From: Voacanga thouarsii
Lineage: Eukaryota > Streptophyta > Magnoliopsida > Gentianales > Apocynaceae
NCBI GenBank assembly: GCA_026120185.1
Contig: JANUWF010001683.1
Span: 3,232,001 to 3,296,000 of the forward strand
Direction: 5' to 3'
Length of the DNA stretch: 64,000 bases
The position numbers and the translations under genes were made by a program. Shown here piece by piece: positions 55,201-64,000 of the stretch (position 1 is its first letter; every line of letters begins with the position of its first letter). The notes below the pieces were generated by a model. That model was not told the origin of the DNA. It made no database searches and saw nothing but the letters and a program-made list of their open reading frames with translations.

Positions 55201-55960
55201 CTAGTGTCCCTTCAGTCTACACTTGAAGCACTTGCCCTTGGGTTTGTCTTTGGGCTGGGTCTTAGGTTGGACCGCTGCGTTCCCCTTCTTCTTCTTGAAC
55301 TTTCTGGGCTTGGACCTAGTTCTAGAAGATGAAGCCATGGCAATCATAGCCTTTGACTGTGGTTTCATGACATTCTCTGCCATCTGGAGTTCCTTCATCA
55401 ACTCAGTCAAACCCATGTTTAACTTGTTCATGTTATAGTTCAACTTGAACTGAGTAAAGGAACCCGGTAGAGATTCAAGAACAATATTCACTTGGCTCTG
55501 GGGTCAATGACAGCCCCTAAGATTTCTGCCTCTTCGAAAGCAACAATCATCTTGAGCATATGCTCTCTAACTGATGTTCCCTCAGCCATCTTAGTCTTAA
55601 TGATAGTTCAAAGAGCCTCTTGCCTTGCAGGCCGGCTCGTATCCGTGAATATCATGGCTAATGATTGGGTTATGTCATATGCAGTGGTCATGTGCTCATG
55701 TTTGGATTGGAGCATATTAGACATGGAGGCCAACATGTAACAACGAGCCATCTCGTCGGCCTTTTTCCATGCCTTCTTAGCCTCACGCTCTTCGACGGTG
55801 GAACCCTCCCGATAACAGGGCAGGTTTCGTAAATGACATACTTATACTTTTCCGCTATGAGTATTATGTCCAGGTTCCTTTTCTAGTCCACATAGTTTGG
55901 TCCTATTAGCTTATTCTCTCGGGGAATAACGACCAATGGACTAAAAGAACCTCCCACTAT
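55201..55960 (-). pseudogene. copia gag (CopF)
   Basis: Equivalent to the CopD gag but starting with ATA at 55960 in place of ATG. The 96-codon frame 55491-55201 gives NIVLESLPGSFTQFKLNYNM, NMGLTELMKELQMAENVMK, a Lys-rich stretch and CFKCRLKGH. The region 55500-55960 is shifted between frames. With no start codon and with a broken knuckle it cannot make Gag. Confidence 0.82.
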
Positions 55961-57479
55961 TTCTGAAAAATCGAAAAATAAAAGAAAAAAGATTCAGTTT
56001 GTGAAAACAAAACAAATATATGCACTTTATCCTTATTATCAAAATTGATAATAATCAATTTGGCTTATAAAAAAACTAACATAGCTTCTTGGGAAGATTA
56101 ATAGTTTTCTAAGCTAAGTGTGTTAACCACCACAAATTAATTTTCCTTCTAGGTAGTGATCTAGAAAACTCCATCGAGGGGATGGTTGTTTCCTCTCATT
56201 TCCTATGGATATACCTCGCACTATCACCTCCAACGAGGGGCTGGCCGATCATAGTATGTGTCCCGGGTTATTAATTACATCATTCTATTAGATCTAGATC
56301 CTTGTGATATCCCCATCCTATACGGGTTCATTCCTAGGGTGACGCGAGGGGACCCACAATCTCTAATGAGGATCGTGATGGAAGCTGTGGGGCCGTTGAA
56401 ACCCCTCTCCCACTTAATCTTTTAAAACAATGGTTTTTTTGAAAAATATCCTTTTGAAAATTTCCATCAAGTTTTCCCTTAACTCAAAAATAAAATGTCT
56501 AAATCCATAAAAATCTCTATGTCAAGGCTTATATCCTTTGAGAATTTTTCCCATGGACTAATTTTATTTAAGTTAAAAACTTAATGATTTCAAAAAATTT
56601 TCAATTAAAACTTTCTAGAGACTTTGGTCTCAAATTTATTTGACAAAACAATTTTCTTGTGCCAAACTAAAACAAAATGGCTTTTTATTTTAACCTTACA
56701 AAAATATCTAAATCCAATATATTTTCTATGTCAATGATTAAATCCTTTGGTCTTTGAGAAAACGTGCATATAGGTACAAAAAATAAATAGCATGTTAGAA
56801 AACAGTAGACGTTTTCATGCTCTTCTATTTTTAAACCTAAGTGCCCATATAATAGAATTAAACACATTAATTAATTAATTAATGGTCTTGTTTAATCCTA
56901 AAATCCCTTACTAATATTTTTCATGCAAAAATATCCCTTGAATATTGACTATTGCAAAATATTAACTTCGCCTAGTATGGAACCCAAAACCAAAAGAAAT
57001 TGCAAGAAAAATTACAAGGAAAAATTAAAAAAAATTTCCTTGGTCCATTGCACCCGTTGCAAGTACTAGGACCCATCATAAACTAGCGCGCGGACCGGCC
57101 TTCTAGAGCCAAGCCGGCGCCGGTTCCAGCACTCCAAGCCGGCACCGGTTCCGTTCTGGATGTCGGATCTTGCTGTTTTTTTTTCTACGAATTTCCCTAT
57201 TTTTCTACACAGCTTTTCGTATCCATAGCTCTCCGATTCCAATCCAAATACAATGAAATCAACCAAAACCAACAACCGCCAATACCCATAAACATTGGGC
57301 TTACACGATTTGCTAAGAAAAAATAGTAAATTACAACCTCATATACCTCCACCCACAAGGTACAACAGAGAATCTATCCTTACCATAAAACAGCGAAGGA
57401 TCACAATTTTAATCACACATATGTGTCTATTTTTATTCATCTAGATGCATGCTCCCTATATTTTCACAAAACCTTCATA
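55961..57479 (-). other. CopF untranslated leader
   Basis: Non-coding DNA between primer site and gag. 56180-56400 is conserved with the CopD leader at 41640-41890. 57080-57160 is GC-rich and has AAGCCGGCGCCGGTTCC and AAGCCGGCACCGGTTCC as two near-identical words 30 bp apart. In CopD the GC-rich part at this place is unrelated in sequence. Confidence 0.6.
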
Positions 57480-57490
57480 CTCTGATACCA
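57480..57490 (-). other. primer binding site (CopF)
   Basis: Minus strand TGGTATCAGAG, matching the initiator-Met tRNA end; two bases separate it from the LTR. Confidence 0.85.
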
Positions 57491-57492
57491 AT

Positions 57493-59307
57493 TGAAGGCG
57501 TGGAAAGCGGGAAACACGGAGCATGCAGCGGAAGCAAATATAAAAAAACAGGAAAAATAAGAACAGGGAATCCAGGGCAGGGCCGGCGCCAACTCCAGTT
57601 GCCCTAGCTGGTGCCGGTTATGCCCTGTCCCAATCCCGAGGTTTTAAAATTTTTCCCTCTCATTCTGGTTCTCAAAGGTGGTTGGACCGGAACGTGCATA
57701 ATCGCGGCAGGTGTGCTTGTGGAAGCCTCTGGTACGATTCCTACAAGCCTCCTACTCCGTCTTTGCATGTATGTGAATGCCGAACTCCCAGTCTTCCAGT
57801 ATATGGCCTGCCTAACCACTATTTGGTGAACAACTAACAGGCTAGGGAATTTTTCTGGAGAGAGAGAGAGAGAGGGACGTTTGGCTCTACAGAGAAGAAG
57901 CCGTCTCTCTTGTGTGTCTGATTTACAACAACCTTGTTTCCAATCCTCCTGTTTAACCTAAATAAAAAACCCTAAGTTAAACTGGACTGGGCCATTGGAC
58001 TCTTGGTTTAACCTATTGGGCTTAATTAATTATTCTAGTTAGAACCAACTCAATAGCCCAACAAATAATTAAATTTTCAGCCTAAATAAACCAGTCCAAT
58101 TAAATAAGTCTAAATCAGTTTAGTCCCAGGTTAATCCATAATTATTCAAACTAGACCAAAGCCCTAAATAATTAATTAACACACCAAACTAATTTAATTA
58201 ATTCTCTCTCCATGGACCTTTATTTTATTCTAGCCCAATAATTAAATCAGGCCATTTAAATAAAATAAATTTCATTTAATTTAAGATCAATTCCTTAGCC
58301 CGTATTTAATTAGGACTCACGATCTATACTGGGGACCAAAAGACACACCGCCTTGGCTACTAAAATGATCAAAATATCCTTTCCATATAAATAGCTATAT
58401 TTTACATTTTAAATATTTCCTAATATCACCATAAGGAAATATTGACCCCAAGGTCAGTGCTGCATTAGCAAAGTCTCCAATCTACAGGTGTAATGACTAA
58501 AATACCCCTCTATACATCGACGTACATTCAGAGAGGAAGAAGTGTACTAACACCTCTCTAAATGACATCTACCATCCTTAGGCCTTTAGTCCAATGATCT
58601 ACGACTTCTTGGATTGTTTCCGCTTTCTAAGGGAGTTACCCTAAAATAAACATCCAAGTCATGTTTCCCAGGACCTTGGATATTTAGATCATTTAGACAA
58701 CTACAAGGGGCAATATAGTATAGAAACTATCTTGTACAAGTCTATCTTAACTAACTAGTCACACATACCCAACATGCAAGTATATTGGCCCTACGATAGA
58801 ACCTCAACTATAGCATATTAAAACATATGCTTCCAGCTTTGTCAAACTACCAACTCATACTCAAGTCATAGAGTACTAGTCCATGATGTAGTGGTAGTAG
58901 TCTAGGTTTCTACCATATAGTACTTTTAGAAACCACTACTATAGGTCCTATTCAACGTATTCAAAATACACTTATGTCATGAAGTGAGTAGACTACTCAC
59001 TGGCTAAAGGTAAGCCATTCCCCATTTAGAATTCACAACATAATAATCTAGACATGATGAGATTCCCATTCTCATCAATCGGTTAAGAACAAAAGTGTAT
59101 GTGTTAAGTAACCCGTGATCCATACCTTACTGTGAAAGACCTCCATTCACATGGACCACTTATCTAAACACAATGGGTCTTTTCTAAACGTAATTGTGCA
59201 CAAATAAAATTGTAAATTCACAAATAATTTTTGAAAATAAATTCTTTTATTAAAACATTCGATTTTTTACATCAGAAATCTAGTCTAAGAGGGCATAAAT
59301 CCTAACA
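57493..59307 (-). repeat. 5' LTR of CopF
   Basis: 1815 bp, homologous to 50197-52061. The short frame MQRRSRRLVGIVPEASTSTP is open on the minus strand here, starting near 57768 with the ATG that the other LTR has lost. Confidence 0.9.
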
Positions 59308-60009
59308 ATGACATCTAGCATCCTTAGCTTCTAGCCCAATGATCCATGACTTCTTGGATTATTTCCACTTTTCAAGGGAGCTACCCTAAAGCAAACATCC
59401 AAGTCATGTTTCCCAAGGCCTTAGATATTTAGATCATTCAGACAACCATAAGGGGCGATATAGTATAGAAACTATCTTGTACAAGTCTGTCTTAACTAAC
59501 TAGTCACACATACCTAACATGCAAGTATATTGGTCCTACAATAGAACCTCAACTAAAAGAAAATCAACGTACATGCTTCCAGCTTCGTCAGACCACCAAC
59601 TCATACTCGAGTCGTAGAGTACTAGTCCACGCTGTAGCAGTAGTAGTCTAGGTTTCTACTATATAGTACTTTAAGAAACCACTACTACAGGTCCTGTTTC
59701 TACGTATTCGAAATACGCTTATATCATAAAGTGAGTGGACTACTCACTGGCTAAAAGTAAGCCATTCCCCATTTGAAATTCATAACATAGTAACCTATAC
59801 ATGATGAGATTTCCATTCTCATCAATTGGTTAAGAACAAACGTTTATGTGTTAAGTAACCCGTGATCCATACCTTATTGTGAAAGACCACCATTCACATG
59901 AACCACTTACATAAACACAATGGTCTTTTTCAAACGTAATTATGCATAAAAAAAATGTAAATACATAAACAATTCAGAAATCTAGTCTAAGAGGGCATAT
60001 TTCGCAACA

Positions 60010-60597
60010 TGGGCATATGGACGCTTGAACTATTTTCTTGCATCTTAGAAAGCTGTTTGATCAGCAAGCTAGAACAGAGAGATACGAGATCTCTAAACAG
60101 CTATTCTGATCTAAGATGGCTGATGGGGCTTTTGTGGCTACTCATGGGATGAAAATGAAGGGTTTGATTGTGAAACTTGGGTCACTTGGATTTGTAATGG
60201 ATCATGAATTAAGCGTCAACTTAATTTCACAATATTTGCTAAGTAGTTTTTCACAATTTGTGACTAACTACCAAATAAACACGACTGATACCATACTACG
60301 CGAGTTGATCAACTTTCTCGAGACTACAGAAACTTCTTTGAAGAAGGAAGCCAATGCATTTATGCTAGTAGATTATTCCTTTTCTAAGAAAAAAGTTCTC
60401 AAGAAGAAGAAGAAGATTTCCACTAAGCCCAAAGATGGCGTGAAGAAAAAAGAGGCAGCCGCCAATGGCCCATGTTATCATTGTGACAAGATGGACCATT
60501 GGAGACGCAACTGCAAGACCTACTTAGAAACCATCAAAGAGATGAAGGAGATGGAGAGCTCGCAGGCGCTTCTACTTCCACTCCTGGTATATTTATG
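60010..60597 (+). pseudogene. copia gag C-terminal part (CopE)
   Basis: After SoloM the gag continues: HMDA, TIFLHLRKLFDQQARTERYE (60015-60090, with one stop), then the open frame 60116-60597 with GLIVKLGSLGFVMDHELSVN, YQINTTDTILRELINFLETT, SLKKEANAFMLVDYS, a Lys-rich stretch and the zinc knuckle CYHCDKMDHWRRNC, which is a regular CX2CX4HX4C. It is the best preserved part of CopE. The frame ends just before the protease. Confidence 0.85.
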
Positions 60598-60636
60598 ATT
60601 GAGATTAATACTGCCTTTAAAAATGAAATTTGAGTA

Positions 60637-61990
60637 TTGAATACCAAATGTGGATCTCATTTGTACAATAATTTGCAAGGACTAAAGGACAGTAGAAGGC
60701 CTGAAAAGGGCAATGTGGACTTACGTGCTACAAATAGAGCAAATGTTGCTACACTTACTGTGGGGACTTATCATCTACACTTACTGTATGGACTAATTTT
60801 AGAACTTACAAACTATTATTATGTACCTATTTTACTTAAGAATATTATCTCAACTGCTCATTTGGATATGAATGGTTTTCATTTAATTTTTAAAAATAAA
60901 GGTTGTTCTTTTTCCATTAAATAATGTCAAATATGGTACTGCAACTTTGAAAAATGGTTTGTATGTTCTAGACATAAATGATCCTATTCTCAATATAAAC
61001 AACAAGAAACAAAGAAAATATAACTCAATCTCATCTTACTTATAGAATTGTCGTTTAGGCCACATAAATGAGAATCGCATTTCTAAGTTACACATTCTTG
61101 GTGACTTAAAATCATTTGATTACGAATCATATAGTATATGCGAGTCTTGTTTAATTCAAAAAATGGTTAAAACTCCATTTTCTGGAAAAGGAGAAAGGGC
61201 TAAATAGTTATTAAAACTAATGCATATTGATAGATGTGGCCCAATATCAATACAAGTAAGAGGAGATTATTAATACTTCCTTACCATTATTAATGATTGT
61301 TTACGATATGTGTATTTGTATTTAATGAAATATAAATCTGAAACCTTTAACAAGTTCAAAGACTTCAGAAATGAAGTAAAGAAACAACTTGAAAAAAATA
61401 TTAAAACTATAAGAGTTGATCGAGAAGGTGAATACTTAAGCCAAGATTTTTAAAGTTATTTAAGAGATAATAAGATTTTATCTCAATGGATTCCACTATA
61501 TACACCTCAACATAATGGTATATTTAAGAGAAGGAATTGAACCCTTCAAGATATGGTACGGACCATGATGGTTTCTGTAGACTTACCAAAGTCATTTTGG
61601 AGATATGCACTGGAGACTCTTGTTTATATACTAAATAGTGTTTCGTTAAAAATAGTTGATACTGCCTCATTTGAGTTATTCTTTAGTAAGAGACCAAAGT
61701 TATCTCAGATGAGAATATGAAGTTACCCTGCCTTTATTAAAAGGTCATAGTCAGTCAAATTTGAAAGAAAGTCCAACAAGTGTTTGTTTGTTAGATATCC
61801 AAAAGAATTATTCAGATATTACTTCTATCTCTCTTCCTAAAATAAAGAGTTTGTTTCGAAGTATGCTATCTTCTTAGAGAAGAAGCACATGCTTAAAGAG
61901 GATAGTAGAAGTAAATTTTGAATTTATTGAAGTTAAAAAAGAATAAATAAACATGGATTAACCGCCTAAACCTACATCTATTGAGAGAAC
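60637..61990 (+). pseudogene. copia protease and integrase (CopE)
   Basis: 60637-60924: LNTKCGSHLYNNLQGLKDSR, where the family has Asp-Thr-Gly; here it is Asn-Thr-Lys, so the protease is dead. Then LGHINENRISKLHILGDLKS (61060-61110), CESCLIQKMVKTPFSGKGER, LTIINDCLRYVYLYLMKYKS (61280-61340), RVDREGEYLSQDF (61410-61450) and YTPQHNGIFKRRN (61500-61540), in which the catalytic Glu is Lys. Later blocks are SFWRYALETLVYILN and RPKLSQMRI. Stops are frequent. Confidence 0.82.
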
Positions 61991-63640
61991 AGATGAATAT
62001 TCGTCTACACAAGAACCTCAAAGGTCGAGTAGGATACGTGTGGCACCTGAGAGATATGGATTTCTCATAAGTGACCGTAATGACCTATTGCTCATAGATG
62101 AAGGTGAGCCTAGTACTTATAAGGATGTTTTAAATAGTTCAGAACCTAACAAATAGCTTGAGGCCATTAAGCCAAAAATAGATCCCATGTATAATAAACA
62201 AGTATGGACATTGGTTGATCCACTCGAAGGAAGCAAACCTATTGGGTGCAGATGGGTTTTCGAAAAAAAAACCAACATAGATGGTAATGTAGTTACCTAT
62301 AAAGCATGATTGGTTGCTAAAAGTTATCGTTAATAATATTGTATTGACTATAACGAAAATTTTCGTAAGAATACTCCTAGCACTTACCGTCCATTATGAT
62401 TATGAGGTCTGGCAGATGGATGTGAAAATAACTTTCCTAAATGGAAACCTAACTAAAAAGTGTATATGATACAACTTGAGGGTTTCACATCCAAAGATAG
62501 CACAAAAGTGTGCAAGTTGCAATAGTCTATTTATGGACTTAAAAAAGCTTATAGGAGTTGGAACATCTATTTTGATAAAATAATTAAATAATTTGGTTTC
62601 ATTCAAAACATGGATGAACCTTATGTATACATGAAGGTTAGTAGGAGTGCAGTCATTTTCCTATTACTTTATTTGACACGTTGTTAATAGGAAATGATAT
62701 CTCAGTTCTTCAACCTGTGAAGAATTAGTTATCCAAGAAGTTTTTCATGAAAGACATTGGAGATGCAACCTATATTTTGGGAATAAGAATATATAGAGAT
62801 AGATAAAAAAAAGTTTCTTGATCTTTCACAGCCAACATACATAGATAAAGTATTGGGAGGTTCAACATGGATCGATCTAAAAAAGAATTCTTATCCATGT
62901 CTCATGGGGTAAGCCTTTCAAGGTCGATGTCTTCTGAGACACAAGTTGAAAGGGATCACATTAGTAGAATTCTATATGCTTCGACAATTAGATCTATCAT
63001 GGATGCTATGATATGTACTAGGCCCAATGTATCATGTGCTCTCAACTTTACAAGCTGATACCAATTTAACCTTGAAGAGGGTCATTTAATGGTTGTAAAG
63101 AATATCCCTAAACACTTGCGAAGGACTAAGGACGTATTCTTGGTATATGGAGAATGTGATTTGAAAATAAAAAGATATACTAAAGCCAGTTTTCAGTCTG
63201 ATAAGGATGCCACCAAATCATAATCAGGTTACGTATTCATGTTAAGTAGAAGGGCAGTAAGATGGAAAACTTCCAAATAGGATACTATTACGGACTTGAC
63301 GACTGAAGTTGAGTACTTAGCTGCTTCTGAAGCAGCTAAGGAAGTAATTTGGATCAAGAAATTCGTGACGAATCAGGAGTGGTCCCTAGCATTGTTGATC
63401 CAATACTTTTGTATTGTGATAACAATGGATCCATTACACAAGCAAAGGAATCACAGTCTCACAAGTGATCCAAATACGTACTAAGATGCTATTACCTGAT
63501 CTAAGAGATCATAGATAGAAAAGATGTAAAGATAGAAAGAGTTCCCAGAACATAGCAGACCCGCTTACTAAGGCATTACGGTAGAAGAAACATTATAGCT
63601 ATGTTAAGTCATTTGGTATTCGATACATGAATGATTGGCT
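61991..63640 (+). pseudogene. copia reverse transcriptase and RNase H (CopE)
   Basis: Linker with RTDEYSSTQEPQRSSRIRV-like codons, then QVWTLVDPLEGSKPIGCRWV (62200-62260), GLADGCE-type shifted codons of the QMDVK block (62405-62440), SIYGLKKAYRSWNIYFDKII (62525-62590), DEPYVYMKVSRSAVIFLLLY (near 62610-62670) where the YVDD site is deleted, and IYASTI/CTRPNVSCAL (62975-63050). The RNase H part has KASFQSDKDATKS-like codons, AASEAAKEVIWIKKFV (63310-63365) and late HxExKYHxIRE decay. No working domain is left. Confidence 0.8.
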
Positions 63641-63648
63641 CTAGCACA

Positions 63649-64000
63649 AGTGGGAGTTTGTTAGTATTATACCCTAGAGGCAATCACTTGTATATTGTAT
63701 ATGACACGTTTATATAATAAAGGTATTATTTAACTGATCAGTTTGTTTCATTTAACTTCATATATATATAACTGTTAGATAAAGTCCCAAGCACATAGTA
63801 TAGTGTTAAGAAAATTATAATAGGGATCATAACATGAGATTCCTACTGCACTACGTAATACTTGTGCTTAAATTATCCCTAGTCATAGTATTAATGAGAT
63901 AGAACATCATTAATGGGCTAAGATTAACACGTGCTATATGTTGGGTATCTCAGGCTCGTATCCTATACGGCGCAGCGGAAAATAAAATGAGATACCTCCC
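63649..64000 (+). repeat. polypurine tract and start of the 3' LTR of CopE
   Basis: AAGTGGGAG (63649-63657) is followed by TGTTAGTATTATACCC at 63659. The LTR runs out of the window. It contains ATAATAAAGG at 63714. Confidence 0.8.

Larger units (their letters stand above)
50197..59307 (-). mobile_element. CopF, minus-strand Ty1/copia of family M inside SoloM
   Basis: Perfect TSD ATGAC at 50192-50196 and 59308-59312. The 3' LTR is 50197-52061 and the 5' LTR 57493-59307. On the minus strand: primer site 57490-57480, leader to 55961, gag, protease, integrase, RT and RNase H to 52216, polypurine tract at 52062-52072. It inserted into an LTR of its own family. It is more decayed than CopD, with a lost gag start codon and several stops. 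Confidence 0.92.
49136..60009 (-). mobile_element. SoloM, solo LTR of family M split by CopF
   Basis: The flanks are TGAGC (49131-49135) and TGGGC (60010-60014), a TSD with one mismatch inside the CopE gag. Its own sequence is 49136-50196 and 59313-60009, about 1.76 kb. It is homologous along its length to the CopF LTRs: the cctctggtgcgattcctgca block at 49368 and the gtcttaactaacta block at 59486 match. On the minus strand it begins TGTTGCGAAA. No internal element part is next to it on either side, so it is a solo LTR. A short frame (49407-49321) starts MHRWSRRLAGIAPE. Confidence 0.85.
48022..64000 (+). mobile_element. CopE, old Ty1/copia element with 3' LTR at the window end
   Basis: Remnants in order: possible leader 48022-48870, gag N part 48880-49135, then SoloM with CopF inside, gag C part 60010-60597, protease and integrase 60637-61990, RT and RNase H to 63640, polypurine tract (AAGTGGGAG, 63649-63657) and 3' LTR from 63659. 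All coding parts carry many stops. The 5' LTR and primer site were not recognised, perhaps because CopD inserted into that region. So the left end given here is a guess. Confidence 0.75.

Noticed and set aside
1..64000. CRISPR array, prophage, operon or other bacterial system
   Set aside because: The sequence is plant nuclear DNA with introns and retrotransposons; no regularly spaced repeats or bacterial genes are seen.

Overview
The window is nuclear DNA from a flowering plant. The evidence is a nuclear gene with GT-AG introns that matches a plastidic glucose transporter, surrounded by Ty1/copia, Ty3/gypsy and L1-type LINE sequences of plant kind. I cannot name the species. I found no bacterial features, CRISPR array, rRNA gene or convincing tRNA gene. 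Nearly everything here is transposable-element DNA, most of it decayed, and the only host gene I can support is a truncated one at 32.2-33.2 kb.

Layout, left to right. 1-484 is the 3' end of a long-LTR family, called family L here, whose ends are TGTAAYACCCC and GGGGTGTTACA. 485-1067 is the 5' end of a minus-strand copia element (Cop0). 1068-2724 is unassigned. 2725-3597 is the 3' end of a Ty3/gypsy chromovirus (chromodomain). 3598-31357 is one old plus-strand copia element (CopA) stretched to 28 kb by insertions. 31358-33564 holds the 5' half of the transporter gene (minus strand) and its upstream region. 33565-37188 is a 5'-truncated LINE with poly(A) tail and target-site duplication. 37203-38229 is unassigned. 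38230-48016 is a young plus-strand copia element (CopD) with about 2-kb LTRs. From about 48 kb to the window end runs an old plus-strand copia (CopE).

The clearest structure is the nesting, read from 5-bp target-site duplications (TSDs). CopA contains solo LTR SoloL1 (6711-9889, TSD ATGAC) and minus-strand CopB (10945-30474, TSD TCTCA). CopB contains SoloL2 (13224-27924, TSD GGGAA). SoloL2 contains minus-strand CopC (14923-26294). CopC contains SoloL3 (16590-23313, 3' end deleted). SoloL3 contains SoloL4 (19605-23168, TSD GACTT). That is six layers. On the right, CopE contains solo LTR SoloM (49136-60009, TSD TGAGC/TGGGC), which contains its own relative CopF (50197-59307, TSD ATGAC).

All five family L copies lie in the same orientation and none has an internal region. 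They share a tRNA-like A-box/B-box module and a short hairpin. CopD, CopF and SoloM are one LTR family (family M), with LTRs carrying a short arginine-rich reading frame. No element looks able to move by itself: stops, frameshifts or changed catalytic residues are visible in each. The best biological questions are the state of the transporter gene, the pol III-like module in family L, the conserved small frame in family M LTRs, and the relative ages recorded by the nesting.
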